64,000 nucleotides of DNA from Selenomonadaceae bacterium (GCA_030523645.1 JAUNIB010000007.1:1-64000); one strand, 5' to 3'. Numbered from the stretch's first letter, positions 35,231-44,118 are shown. Numbers and translations are program-made. The notes: generated by a model from the letters alone, not told the origin.

Positions 35231-36256
35231 ATGAATGATATTTCTAATGCAGCGGCGGAACTGGCCAATATTGACCGGGCTATCCTTGACGCATTGCAGC
35301 GGGGGCTTCCGGTAACAGAGCGTCCCTTTGCCATGATTGCCCAGGAGCTTGGTGTATATGAGCGGGTAGTCGTTACAAAGACGGCGGCGCTGAAGAGGGC
35401 CGGATATATACGGCGGCTGGGAGCATTTTTTTCCTCCCGGTGTCTTGGCTACCGGGGGACATTGGTTGCCCTGTCGGTAGAGGAGGAAAAGCTGGCGGCC
35501 ATTGCCGAATTCGTCAATGGTTTCACCGGCGTGACCCACAACTATCAGCGTGAGGGAAAATATCAGCTGTGGTTTACGCTGCTGACGATGGACGATGCGG
35601 AAAAGCAAAGCGTGCTTAGTGCCGTGGAGAAGACTGATGGCGTAAATGCCATAATAGAGCTGCCCAGCGAAAAAACCTACAAGATAAGAGTGACGCTGCC
35701 CATGAATGAGGCGAAGCCCCTCCCGATTCCACAGGAAAGCGGACAGCCTGAGCAGAATGACAGCGATGCAATGAAGGAGCTGGACTATCTGGACAGACAG
35801 CTCATCCACCTCATGTCTGACGAGCTGCCCGTAGTAGACAATCCCTATGATATTTTGGCGAAGAAGCTGAATATCCCGGTCGGCGAGGTACTGAACCGGA
35901 TAAATAAGTATCTGTCGCTGGGCGTAATGCGCCGTCTCGGTATCGTGCTGGCTCACCGGCGGGCAGGCTACACGGCCAACGGCCTCTGTGCGTGGCAGGC
36001 ATCACCGGAACAGGTGGATGAAATCGGAGCAACTATTGCGGCAGAGGAGCTGCGGGTGTCTCACTGCTACCGCCGACAGGCCGATGAGACGAAGGGCTGG
36101 CCGTATACTCTCTATACCATGATTCACGGCCACAGCCGTGAAGAGGTGGAGAGAATAGCGGCGTCTATGGCCGAGAGATACAGCGGACTGGGAGACAGAG
36201 TGATGCTCTATTCCGTCAGGGAATGGAAAAAGGCATCCATGACTTATTTCGGATGA
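35231..36256 (+). CDS. fused siroheme decarboxylase AhbA-AhbB (Lrp/AsnC-like)
   Basis: Protein of 341 residues made of two similar halves, about 5-165 and 185-335, each with an AsnC-type helix-turn-helix then a RAM-like domain. The first half has LPVTERPFAMIAQELG, RRLGAFFSSRCLGYRG and GVTHNYQREGKYQLWFTL, the second YDILAKKLNIPVGEVLNRI, MRRLGIVLAHRRAGY and VSHCYRRQ. These are AhbA/AhbB hallmarks rather than DNA-binding regulators: they decarboxylate siroheme to didecarboxysiroheme in the alternative haem pathway (or haem d1 synthesis). Usually two separate subunits; here one chain. No ahbC/ahbD is adjacent. No strong ribosome binding site seen (AGCGGAG, 10 bases away). Confidence 0.8.
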   Translation: MNDISNAAAELANIDRAILDALQRGLPVTERPFAMIAQELGVYERVVVTKTAALKRAGYIRRLGAFFSSRCLGYRGTLVALSVEEEKLAAIAEFVNGFTGVTHNYQREGKYQLWFTLLTMDDAEKQSVLSAVEKTDGVNAIIELPSEKTYKIRVTLPMNEAKPLPIPQESGQPEQNDSDAMKELDYLDRQLIHLMSDELPVVDNPYDILAKKLNIPVGEVLNRINKYLSLGVMRRLGIVLAHRRAGYTANGLCAWQASPEQVDEIGATIAAEELRVSHCYRRQADETKGWPYTLYTMIHGHSREEVERIAASMAERYSGLGDRVMLYSVREWKKASMTYFG

Positions 36257-36334
36257 CCGGTGAATTTTTGTAAAGCTGTAAATAGCTCTTGCAAAAAATT
36301 TTATCATGTGATAAGCTATCTCCCATAATGTATT

Positions 36335-36588
36335 AAGCAAAGGCCGAGAAACGGAAAAGTAATCGCCGAATATTCTCAGAGAGCTGCCGGCTGGTGTGAA
36401 GGCAGTGTCTAAAGGAAGCGATGAACTCGCCGCGGAGCTGCGTCCCCGAAAGTGAAACGAGTAGGCGGCGACGGAACTCACCGTTACGGAGAGAGTGCAC
36501 GGGATACATACAGCTGAGGGCTGTATCCGTGAAGCAGAGTGGTACCACGCAGGCAATGCCTTTCGTCTCTATGACGAAGGGCTTTTTT
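36335..36588 (+). promoter_or_regulatory. T-box leader of leuA (leucine specifier CTC)
   Basis: Tandem T-box features: stem I with AGAGAGCTGCC..GGTGTGAAGGCAG (near 36378-36403), a specifier-loop candidate GAACTCGCC with CTC at 36426-36428, the stem II/III part GTAGGCGGCGACGG, the T-box AGAGTGGTACCACGC (36537-36550) and a terminator GCCTTTCGTC / GACGAAGGGC then TTTTTT (36557-36587). Uncharged tRNA-Leu would bind and stop termination. A weak promoter TTGCAA with 17-bp spacer to TAAGCT lies near 36289-36317. The 36257-36665 gap has no other gene. Confidence 0.9.
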
Positions 36589-36665
36589 GTTTACAGCCGA
36601 CAGCGCGGTCTCTGACGAGCCGCTTTATATTCGTATCTGACCAGACACCCAAGGAGGACACTACA

Positions 36666-38366
36666 ATGCAGATGAACACACTACAGAAAAACATGATGCC
36701 TAATTGCGCCAAGTATCGCCCCGGCTACTTCATGCCGCCGGTCTGTGATATGAGCTGGGCTCAGAAGCAGTATCCCGAGCAGGCTCCCACCTGGTGCAGC
36801 GTAGACCTTCGTGACGGCAATCAGGCTCTTATCATCCCTATGTCCCTTGACGAAAAGATTGAGTTCTACAAGACTCTCGTGAAGATTGGCTTCAAGGAAA
36901 TTGAGGTAGGCTTCCCGGCCGCCAGCGAGACTGAGTATGCTTTCCTCCGCCGCCTCGTAGAAGAAGACCTCATCCCTGACGATGTTACCATTCAGGTACT
37001 GACTCAGGCTCGTGAGCATATCATCAAGAAGACCTTCGAGGCCCTGAAGGGCGTAAAGAACGCCATTGTCCATGTCTACAACTCCACCTCCTTTGCTCAG
37101 CGCCAGCAGGTTTTCAAGATGAGCAAAGAGGAGATAAAGCAGATTGCCATCGACGGAGCAAAACTCCTGAAGCAGCTCACCGAAGAAGCCGGTGCCAACT
37201 ACCGCTTCGAGTATTCCCCGGAGAGCTTCACCGGTACTGAGCCGGAGTATGCTCTGGAGGTCTGCAACGCTGTCCTCGATGTATGGCAGCCTACCGCGGA
37301 CCGCAAGGCCATCATCAACATCCCGGTTACCGTCGAGATGTCCATGCCTCACATCTATGCTATGCAGGTAGCCTACATCTCCCAGAACCTGAAGTATCGT
37401 GACAATGTTGTCCTCTCCCTCCATCCCCACAATGACCGCGGCTGCGGCGTAGCTGACTCCGAGCTTGGTCTCCTTGCCGGTGCAGACCGCATCGAGGGTA
37501 CTCTCTTCGGCAACGGCGAGCGTACCGGCAATGCCGATATTGTCACCATCGCTATGAATATGTTTGCTCTGGGCATTGACCCGCAGCTTGATTTCACCAA
37601 TATGCCGGCTCTCGTAGATATGTACGAGCGGGTTACCCGCATGACTGTCCATGCCCGTCAGCCCTATGCCGGTGCCCTCGTCTTCGCAGCCTTCTCCGGC
37701 TCTCATCAGGATGCCATTGCCAAGGGCATGAAGTGGCATGAGGAGAAGGAGCAGGATCGCTGGACCGTTCCCTATCTGCCGGTGGATCCGCAGGATGTGG
37801 GCCGCCGCTACGACGGCGATGTCATCCGCATCAACAGCCAGTCCGGCAAGGGCGGCGTCGGCTTCATCATGGAGAACAAGTACGGCATCGACCTGCCGAA
37901 GAATATGCGTGAGGACTTCGGCTACTGCGTCAAGTCTGTTTCCGACCATCGTCATCAGGAGCTGCAGCCGGATGAAATCTATCAGATTTTCCAGGCTGAG
38001 TATGTAAATGTGGAAGCTCCCATCAAGCTGGTGGACTTCCTCCTGAAGAAGGATCCCAACGGTGTACGGGCCGGCGAGGTAAACTTCGTCATCGACGGCA
38101 AAGAGGTCACCTACAAGGCTGTGGGCAACGGCCGTCTCGATGCTATCAGCAACGCCATCAAGGAGAACCTTGGCGTCACCTACAGCGACCTGGTCTACAG
38201 CGAGCATGCGCTGGAGATTGGCTCCACTTCCCGAGCTATGGCCTATATCGGCATAAAGGATACCGAGGGCAATATGCATTGGGGTGCCGGTATGGATACC
38301 GATATTATTACCGCTTCCGTCATGGCTCTTGTTTCTGCCGTCAACCGCATGAAGGCAGGCAAGTAA
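36666..38366 (+). CDS. leuA: 2-isopropylmalate synthase (type 2)
   Basis: Protein of 566 residues of the LeuA2 subfamily, condensing acetyl-CoA with 2-ketoisovalerate, the first step of leucine synthesis. TIM-barrel part with SVDLRDGNQALIIPM near 46 (metal-binding Asp), EVGFPAASETEYAF near 82, HPHNDRGCGVADSE near 255 and GNGERTGNADIVT near 285; a C-terminal regulatory LeuA domain follows after about residue 440. AAGGAGG before 36666 sets the start; a longer frame from 36495 crosses the T-box and is not translated. Other leu genes are not in the window. Confidence 0.95.
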   Translation: MQMNTLQKNMMPNCAKYRPGYFMPPVCDMSWAQKQYPEQAPTWCSVDLRDGNQALIIPMSLDEKIEFYKTLVKIGFKEIEVGFPAASETEYAFLRRLVEEDLIPDDVTIQVLTQAREHIIKKTFEALKGVKNAIVHVYNSTSFAQRQQVFKMSKEEIKQIAIDGAKLLKQLTEEAGANYRFEYSPESFTGTEPEYALEVCNAVLDVWQPTADRKAIINIPVTVEMSMPHIYAMQVAYISQNLKYRDNVVLSLHPHNDRGCGVADSELGLLAGADRIEGTLFGNGERTGNADIVTIAMNMFALGIDPQLDFTNMPALVDMYERVTRMTVHARQPYAGALVFAAFSGSHQDAIAKGMKWHEEKEQDRWTVPYLPVDPQDVGRRYDGDVIRINSQSGKGGVGFIMENKYGIDLPKNMREDFGYCVKSVSDHRHQELQPDEIYQIFQAEYVNVEAPIKLVDFLLKKDPNGVRAGEVNFVIDGKEVTYKAVGNGRLDAISNAIKENLGVTYSDLVYSEHALEIGSTSRAMAYIGIKDTEGNMHWGAGMDTDIITASVMALVSAVNRMKAGK

Positions 38367-38397
38367 TCTCGGCAGGATAATCACATAGAAATAAAAA

Positions 38398-38442
38398 TGG
38401 CTGTGAAAAATGATTGCTCATTTTTCACAGCCTGTTTTGTTT
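38398..38442 (+). terminator. family-D terminator hairpin after leuA
   Basis: GGCTGTGAAAAATGA / TCATTTTTCACAGCC with a TGTTTTGTTT tail. Confidence 0.88.
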
Positions 38443-38470
38443 GGTGATAGATGAATTTTGTCAGACGGAT

Positions 38471-38770
38471 CTACGCATACTGGTAGACGGGGATACTTGC
38501 CAAGTCGTCTGCCATATTTTGTTTTGCGTCTCTCAGGTCGATATCGTCCTGAAGGCGCAGAAAATATCCATCCGAGAGACCGAAGAAGGCGGCAAGCCGG
38601 AGAGATGTGTCAACTGTGATTTTTCTGCGTCCGTGGAGAATGTCCTGTATGCGTGATACCGGAACATGAATTGATTGGGCCAGTTTGTATGCGGAAATGT
38701 TTAAGGGGGCCATGAATTCTTCGTAAAGAATTTCACCTATGGTTGGTGTAGGAATAGATTGACCAATCAT
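38471..38770 (-). CDS. higA: HigA-type antitoxin (XRE helix-turn-helix)
   Basis: Protein of 99 residues of the HigA/VapI antitoxin family. The family start PTPTIGEILYEEFMAPLNIS is followed by a helix-turn-helix (AYKLAQSIHVPVSRIQDILHGRRKITVDTSLRLAAFFG). It would neutralise HigB and repress the operon. GAAAGGAG precedes the ATG. It lies 17 bases downstream of the toxin gene on the same strand, in the toxin-first order typical of higBA. Confidence 0.9.
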   Translation of the reverse strand: MIGQSIPTPTIGEILYEEFMAPLNISAYKLAQSIHVPVSRIQDILHGRRKITVDTSLRLAAFFGLSDGYFLRLQDDIDLRDAKQNMADDLASIPVYQYA

Positions 38771-38787
38771 TGTGCTTCTCCTTTCAT

Positions 38788-39069
38788 TTAGTGATAATCA
38801 ACAATTTCGAGGTCGAAGTAATCGCCGTTCTGTTCACGGAAACAAATTCTGTACTGTTCATTGATGCGGATACTGTGTTGTCCTTTCCTGTCTCCGTGCA
38901 GCTCCTCCAGATGATTGTTGGGAGGTATGCGTAAATCGTTTACATTGGCAGCGTTATCAATCATAATAAGCTTTCTGAGAGCAATGCGCTGAATGTTGTG
39001 AGGGAGTTTTGTCGAAAACTGCTGATTATAGATTTTCTGGGTCTCCTTGTCTTTGAACGATTTAATCAT
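38788..39069 (-). CDS. higB: HigB/RelE-type toxin
   Basis: Protein of 93 residues, RelE superfamily (HigB/plasmid killer branch): MIKSFKDKETQKIY at the start, ELHGDRKGQHSIRINEQYRICF near 60-82 with the arginines used in ribosome-dependent mRNA cleavage, and VDYH at the end. Start 39069 is chosen because the family begins there; an extension to 39099 would add ten atypical residues and leave almost no leader after a -10-like TACTAT. AT-rich compared with neighbours, consistent with acquisition. Confidence 0.88.
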   Translation of the reverse strand: MIKSFKDKETQKIYNQQFSTKLPHNIQRIALRKLIMIDNAANVNDLRIPPNNHLEELHGDRKGQHSIRINEQYRICFREQNGDYFDLEIVDYH

Positions 39070-39158
39070 GATTTTATTATATATGAGGTGTATGTACATG
39101 TCAAACAGATATAGTACGCAATCAGATTGTCATAATAACCTGCTGCAGATGAATCTGT

Positions 39159-40715
39159 TTAAGCCTTATGTCCGCCGATTTGCCCGTTCCGTTCCCGCAT
39201 GGTAGCAAACTCCTGCATGTTCATTGCTCTCAGGATGGCATTCTTGCCGAACTTGCCCTTTATTTCATTTATGGCCTGTTGGACATTCTTCTCCTTCTTG
39301 AGCAGGATGTCCTTTTCTTTTTCCTCCGGCAGCTCGGCGAAGAGGTCGGCTTCTTTGTAGAGGTCATCGGCTGCCTCATCTGCATCCGTTGTGTTATCCG
39401 CCACGATGGTGATGCGGCGGATGAGGAGACTCATGTCGGTGATGCTGCTGAACAGCTCCATGGCCGCTTCGGTGATTTGCCGGGCGGAATAGGTAGGCTT
39501 CTCCAAACGGACTGTGCCGTGAGAGTGGGCGGGAACAGCTCTGCCGTAGTGGTCGATGCGGATTGGGCCGTGATACTGAGCGGCAATATCGGGACGGGTG
39601 AGATTCTCAATGTCGTAGCCGATGGTGAGGACAATCCGGTCGGTGAAAAGGTTTTTTCGTACCAGTTCACAGCTGAGATTGTCTGCCATTTCCCGGACGA
39701 TGATGGCGGCTTTGTCCGCAGGGTAGGGGAGCTGCAGCACCTGTCCGCTGGAGAGGCTGGTGCTTTTCGGTATGTAGGCCCGGATGTCGGCAATGGTGGT
39801 GGGGTCCTCTCCCCAGGCGTGGCAGATGAGAAGGCCGGCGTTTACACCGAACAGCCGATAGAGCAGAGCTTCGTTGTAGTAGTCCCTGGGGCCGCCTTTT
39901 GAGCAGCGGGCAATGTCACCCATAGTATAGAGGTGGTGAGCAGCCAGCCGCTTCTGATAGCCCTTGCCAATCTGCCAGAAGTCCGTGAGTGGCTGGTGAG
40001 ACCAGAGCTTCTCCCTGTATTCTTCCTCGTTAAGCTCGGCGATTCGCACACCGTCCTTGTCCGGAGGCATTTTCTTTGCCACGATGTCCATGGCGATTTT
40101 CGCCAGATACATATTGGTGCCGATGCCGGCGGTGGCAGTAATGCCGGTCTTGGCCAGAACGGCCCGGACGAGCTGGATTGTCAGCTCGTGAGGTGTCTGC
40201 CGGGAGACTTTCAGGTAGGGAGTAAGGTCGATGAAGACTTCGTCAATGGAGTAAGCATGAATATCCTCAGGGGAAACGAAATCGGTATATGTATCGTAAA
40301 TCAGCTTGCTGCATTTCACATATTCCGCCATACGGGGCGGAGCAACGATGTAGCTTACGGCAAGGGACGGATTTTTTTTCAGCTCTTCACCGTCGGCAGA
40401 TTCTCCGGTGAGTTTTTTGCCGGGGGCATAGAATTTTCGTCGGGCGTTGACTTCCTTCACCCGCTGGATAACTTCAAAGAGGCGGGCTCGGCCGGAAATG
40501 CCGTGGGCTTTCAGTGAGGGAGACACAGCCAGACAAATCGTTTTGTCGGTGCGGGTGGGGTCGGCTACCACCAGATTGGCGGTGAGAGGATTCAGTCCTC
40601 GGGCGACGCATTCAACCGAGGCGAAGAAGGATTTCATGTCAATGGCGGCGTATACCCGATTGCCGCTTCCTTCTCCATGTACTGAGGATGTCTGTTTGAA
40701 ATTGTTTACCAGCAC
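39159..40715 (-). CDS. Y-family DNA polymerase (DinB/UmuC-like)
   Basis: Error-prone translesion polymerase of 518 residues, longer than DinB (about 350), with an extended C-terminal tail like the UmuC/UvrX-type proteins of Firmicutes. Palm motif YAAIDMKSFFASVEC near 23-37, catalytic YSIDEVFIDLTPYL near 155, and a helix-hairpin-helix TDFWQIGKGYQKRL near 240. The start appears to be GTG at 40715; GGAGG is 13 bases upstream, rather far, so the first residues are uncertain. Promoter TTGACT, 16 bp, TATAAT lies on the minus strand near 40757-40784. No LexA-box palindrome was seen. Confidence 0.87.
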   Translation of the reverse strand: MLVNNFKQTSSVHGEGSGNRVYAAIDMKSFFASVECVARGLNPLTANLVVADPTRTDKTICLAVSPSLKAHGISGRARLFEVIQRVKEVNARRKFYAPGKKLTGESADGEELKKNPSLAVSYIVAPPRMAEYVKCSKLIYDTYTDFVSPEDIHAYSIDEVFIDLTPYLKVSRQTPHELTIQLVRAVLAKTGITATAGIGTNMYLAKIAMDIVAKKMPPDKDGVRIAELNEEEYREKLWSHQPLTDFWQIGKGYQKRLAAHHLYTMGDIARCSKGGPRDYYNEALLYRLFGVNAGLLICHAWGEDPTTIADIRAYIPKSTSLSSGQVLQLPYPADKAAIIVREMADNLSCELVRKNLFTDRIVLTIGYDIENLTRPDIAAQYHGPIRIDHYGRAVPAHSHGTVRLEKPTYSARQITEAAMELFSSITDMSLLIRRITIVADNTTDADEAADDLYKEADLFAELPEEKEKDILLKKEKNVQQAINEIKGKFGKNAILRAMNMQEFATMRERNGQIGGHKA

Positions 40716-40930
40716 GGCTGTCCATTCACCTCCGGATTTGAATTGTTCCTGTCTCTAAATTATAGTAAATACTTTCGGAAAGTCAAGGCGGTAAGCTGAG
40801 AAAATGATTGGCATCTGCCGCGGGGGAAATGAAATTGGAAATATGGTGTCATGGTGCTTAAGATTTGAGAAAAGCATATCGATTAATTGAAGAAGATGTT
40901 TTTTACAAGAGATTATGGGAGAGTATTATC

Positions 40931-41671
40931 ATGCGTATTCTGCAAAATGTAACAAAGGAAGAAATGAATTATTATCTGCGACAGCCAAATGGTAAAGAGT
41001 TCAGAGAACGCGTGATGAGAGACGGAATTTATATACAGCCGGGAGACAAGGAAGCGCTTTCTGCTTACGTGGCCGAGCACTATCCGGAGAAAGAGGCTGC
41101 CTTCATAGAGATATCTGATGAAGGAAAGAGCACGATGACAAGCGGTCAAAAGGAGCGAGCCTTTTCTAATATCAATGATCTGTGTAAGCACCTGTTCAGC
41201 AACTACGAAGTTGTCAAAGGCGGCATGGTTAATATTTCCTCCAAATATTTACGGTCGTGTGTCAAGGACGATGAGAAATTGCAATCACTTTATGAAATCT
41301 TGTCTGCTGCTGATGCAAATCTGAAGGAAAAACGGGGAGAAAAGGGATTTCAAGGACTGCGGATTTCTATCGGTGACGATGGGGAAGTGACGATGGAATC
41401 CGGTAAGAAGACCGTCGGGTTTAACCATGATAAGCGAAAGAGACAGCTCTCAGCGGCCGCCACGAGGGGAGATATGAATGCTGTTCTGGCGCTTTTAGAG
41501 CAGGATGTTAAAGAGCTTGAGCGTGGCCTGAAGGAAAATGCATGTGACGCCGCAGAGGTTGAGAAGGCCAAGAAACTTCTCGAGCAGGCGAAACAAAAAA
41601 TGGCTGCACTGCCTGATCGCGCACCGACACAAGCAGAGCAAACCGCTATGGCAATAAATATGCTAATTTAA
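40931..41671 (+). CDS. hypothetical protein
   Basis: Protein of 246 residues that I do not recognise. No signal peptide or membrane segment. The N-terminal third is mixed; residues 150-180 contain GLRISIGDDGEVTMESGKKT, a short beta-rich stretch, and a long charged helical region (about 185-235, coiled-coil-like, Lys/Glu/Ala-rich) ends the protein. GGGAGAG, 7 bases before ATG 40931, sets the start; a TTG at 40865 would extend it by 22 residues. Lower GC than core genes. It lies between a Y-family polymerase and a tRNA-Gly gene with its own hairpin terminator. Confidence 0.7.
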   Translation: MRILQNVTKEEMNYYLRQPNGKEFRERVMRDGIYIQPGDKEALSAYVAEHYPEKEAAFIEISDEGKSTMTSGQKERAFSNINDLCKHLFSNYEVVKGGMVNISSKYLRSCVKDDEKLQSLYEILSAADANLKEKRGEKGFQGLRISIGDDGEVTMESGKKTVGFNHDKRKRQLSAAATRGDMNAVLALLEQDVKELERGLKENACDAAEVEKAKKLLEQAKQKMAALPDRAPTQAEQTAMAINMLI

Positions 41672-41690
41672 TATACCGTTACTATAAAAC

Positions 41691-41726
41691 AATGGGCTGT
41701 CGCATTTAGTGCGACAGCCCATTTTA
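41691..41726. terminator. bidirectional terminator between hypothetical gene and tRNA-Gly
   Basis: ATGGGCTGTCGCA / TGCGACAGCCCAT hairpin with Ts on the plus side and an A-rich side (AAAACAATGGG) that gives Ts on the minus strand. Confidence 0.85.
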
Positions 41727-41734
41727 TAATCTCA

Positions 41735-41808
41735 TGGAGCGGGCGAGGGGTGTCGAACCCCCCTCTAAAGCTTGGGAAGCTTTCATTCTACCGATGAACT
41801 ACGCCCGC
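41735..41808 (-). tRNA. tRNA-Gly (anticodon CCC)
   Basis: Minus-strand cloverleaf of 74 nt including encoded CCA. Acceptor GCGGGCG pairs with CGCCCGC, the anticodon stem AAAGC/GCTTT closes the loop TTCCCAA giving anticodon CCC, and GGTTCGA is in the T-arm. Reads GGG codons. Confidence 0.94.
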
Positions 41809-41821
41809 AACTGACTCGAAT

Positions 41822-41850
41822 ATATTAGCATAAAACTGACATATTGACAA
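41822..41850 (-). promoter_or_regulatory. promoter of tRNA-Gly
   Basis: On the minus strand: TTGTCA (41850-41845), a 17-bp spacer and TAATAT (41827-41822). Confidence 0.7.
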
Positions 41851-42053
41851 GGAGTTTTTCGCGTAACATGCGGCATAACAGTCTGTACTTTATTTTAACG
41901 GAGCCTCCACTGTATGGACTGAGTGCAGCGAGGCAGAGCGGCAAATAAAAACGCAGGAATGATGGAAACTTTTTCCGTTGCATGTTATAATCAATAGGTT
42001 AAGAAACAGGCTCCTTGAGAGCCAGGAAAAATATTTGCGTGTCGGAGAAGACA
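41851..42053 (+). promoter_or_regulatory. leader and extended -10 promoter of the PBP gene
   Basis: TGTTATAAT (41983-41991) is an extended -10 box. Upstream, 41898-41945 (GGAGCCTCCACTG.. AGTGCAGCGAGGCAGAGCGG) looks like a decayed family-A repeat. Nothing else seen in this gap. Confidence 0.5.
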
Positions 42054-44069
42054 ATGGCAAGAGACAAACGACATTCCGGACAGAGAGCAGCGGCACAGAA
42101 CATCGCTATAATAGTGGGACTGATGTGGCTGGCGCTGTTTGTGCTGGTGGGACGATATTTTTATATTCAGGTTATAAAGGGTGAAGAATTTGCCAATCTG
42201 GTGAAGCAGTCCACCGGCAGCGAGTGGATGCGTCAGACACCCCGTGCGGCTATTGTTGACCGCAACGGCCGGGAGATGGCTGTCACCCTCATAATGAAGT
42301 CGCTGTACATTGACCCGAACAATGTAAAAGACGCTCACGATGTAGCCAAGAAGCTGGCGCCGCTCATCGGCATGAAGGAGGAGGAAATCCTCAAGGATAT
42401 CGATGAGGGAGGCGGCTTCGTATGGGTGAAGCACTTCCTGCCGGATGCGGAGTATCGGGCGGTGCAGAAGCTCATTAACGAGGAGAATTACAACTGCCTC
42501 GGCTTCAATGACGAGCCGAAGCGATTCTATCCCAACGATTTGCTGGCGTCCCATGTTCTTGGCTTCGTCGGTACCGATGATGTGGGTCTCTACGGTATAG
42601 AGCAGGCCTTTGACAAGGAGCTGAAGGGTGACAAGCGGGAGATTTTCATCAAGACCGATAAGGCCTCGGGAAATCCTATTCTCGACTCTATTCACGATAC
42701 TCCCCACTATGACGGCAGTCAGGGCAAGAAGGTTGTGCTGACCATTGATTCCACGGTACAGTTCATCGTGGAGCAGGCACTGGATGAAATCATGGCGGAG
42801 AATCAGCCGGTGGCCACAACCGCCATCGTCATGAATCCCAAGACAGGCGAGATACTGGCTATGGCCAACCGTCCCACCTTCAATCCGAACAAGTTCGAGG
42901 AGAGTCCTCAGGACCGCTGGGCAAACCGGGCGGTGTCCTATCTCTATGAGCCCGGCTCTACCTTCAAGACTGTAGTATCCGCTGCTGCGCTGGAGGAGAG
43001 AGTCGTTACTCCAAACCGGGTATTTCAGGACCCCGGTATTGTAGAGGTATCCGACAGGAAGATAATGAACTGGAACGGCGAGAGCTTCGGGACAGTTACA
43101 TTCACCGATATTGTCCGTCATTCCATTAACACCTGCTTTGCGCAGGTAGGTCTGGAGATGGGTGCCGACGCTCTGCTGAAGTACGCTTCCCGCTTTGGCT
43201 TCGGTGAGTCCACCGGTATTGAGCTGGCCGGCGACGAGGAAGGTCTTCTTTACGATAAGAAGGATATGCACGACCCGGAAATCGCCACCATGGCTATCGG
43301 TCACAGCGTCACGGTAACACCGCTGCAGCTTGTGACGGCGGTCAGCGCTATCGCCAATGACGGCAAGCTCATGCGTCCCTACATTGTCAAGCGGATAGAG
43401 AAAAATGACGGAACGGTAGTAATGGAGACCGAGCCGAAGGAACGGCGAAGGGCCATTACCTCGGTAACGGACAAGGCGCTGGTGGATATGCTGGAGCAGG
43501 TAGTATCAACCGGCGGCGGTCACAAGGCGTATGTAGAGGGATATCGAATCGCCGGTAAGACCGGTACGGCTCAGAAGGTTCAGGAACTGGGCAAGGGCTA
43601 CATGGAGGGACATTACATTGCCTCCTTCTGCGGCTTCGCTCCTGTAGAGAACCCGGAGCTGGTAGTCTATGTAATGATTGATGATCCCTCCGGTATATAC
43701 TACGGCGGTCAGATTGCCGCACCGGTGGCCGGCAGGATATTCACTCAGTTGTTCCGCTATCTTCACATCGAGCCTTCCGGCGACCCGCTGGAGATGGTGT
43801 CAGGTGTGGCCGGCGGAACCAGCACCGCTCCGAAGGTCCGTCAGGAAGGCCGCGTACCGGATGTGACAGGCATGGATGCAGCAGAGGCTCAGCTCACTAT
43901 CGAGGCGGCTGGCTTCTCAATGGCACCCAGAGGCCGGGGTATAGCAGTCAGTCAGAATCCGGCAGCGGGTACAGTGACGGCCAAGGGTACGGCGGTAGGG
44001 GTTATCTTCGAGCCGGAGCAGCCGCCGCCGCCGAAGCAGGCCGCGGCACCGCCATCCGACCATGATTGA
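42054..44069 (+). CDS. class B penicillin-binding protein with PASTA domain (FtsI/SpoVD-like)
   Basis: Transpeptidase of 671 residues that cross-links peptidoglycan outside the membrane. One membrane anchor at about 18-40, a PBP dimerisation domain, then the penicillin-binding domain with STFK near 302, SIN near 357 and KTGTAQ near 502, and one PASTA domain near 600-655 (VPDVTGMDAAEAQLTIEAAGF). GGAG, 7 bases before ATG 42054, sets the start. It is not in a dcw (division and wall) cluster here, so whether it serves septation or another process cannot be told. A proline-rich tail ends the protein. Confidence 0.9.
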   Translation: MARDKRHSGQRAAAQNIAIIVGLMWLALFVLVGRYFYIQVIKGEEFANLVKQSTGSEWMRQTPRAAIVDRNGREMAVTLIMKSLYIDPNNVKDAHDVAKKLAPLIGMKEEEILKDIDEGGGFVWVKHFLPDAEYRAVQKLINEENYNCLGFNDEPKRFYPNDLLASHVLGFVGTDDVGLYGIEQAFDKELKGDKREIFIKTDKASGNPILDSIHDTPHYDGSQGKKVVLTIDSTVQFIVEQALDEIMAENQPVATTAIVMNPKTGEILAMANRPTFNPNKFEESPQDRWANRAVSYLYEPGSTFKTVVSAAALEERVVTPNRVFQDPGIVEVSDRKIMNWNGESFGTVTFTDIVRHSINTCFAQVGLEMGADALLKYASRFGFGESTGIELAGDEEGLLYDKKDMHDPEIATMAIGHSVTVTPLQLVTAVSAIANDGKLMRPYIVKRIEKNDGTVVMETEPKERRRAITSVTDKALVDMLEQVVSTGGGHKAYVEGYRIAGKTGTAQKVQELGKGYMEGHYIASFCGFAPVENPELVVYVMIDDPSGIYYGGQIAAPVAGRIFTQLFRYLHIEPSGDPLEMVSGVAGGTSTAPKVRQEGRVPDVTGMDAAEAQLTIEAAGFSMAPRGRGIAVSQNPAAGTVTAKGTAVGVIFEPEQPPPPKQAAAPPSDHD

Positions 44070-44077
44070 GGCTATAT

Positions 44078-44118
44078 AAGAAATTGCCTTGCAATTTCTT
44101 GAATGTCTGCATTATAAT
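44078..44118 (+). promoter_or_regulatory. promoter of the GlpA-like operon with overlapping palindrome
   Basis: TTGCAA (44089-44094), an 18-bp spacer and TATAAT (44113-44118). The -35 lies within a perfect inverted repeat AAGAAATTGC / GCAATTTCTT (44078-44100), a good operator candidate. The element also sits 8 bases after the PBP stop. Confidence 0.55.

Noticed and set aside
40700-40800. LexA/SOS operator before the Y-family polymerase
   Set aside because: No GAAC..GTTC-type palindrome; only an ordinary TTGACT/TATAAT promoter on the minus strand.
41735-41760. Attachment site at the tRNA-Gly 3' end
   Set aside because: No second copy of the tRNA end was found within the window and no integrase is present.
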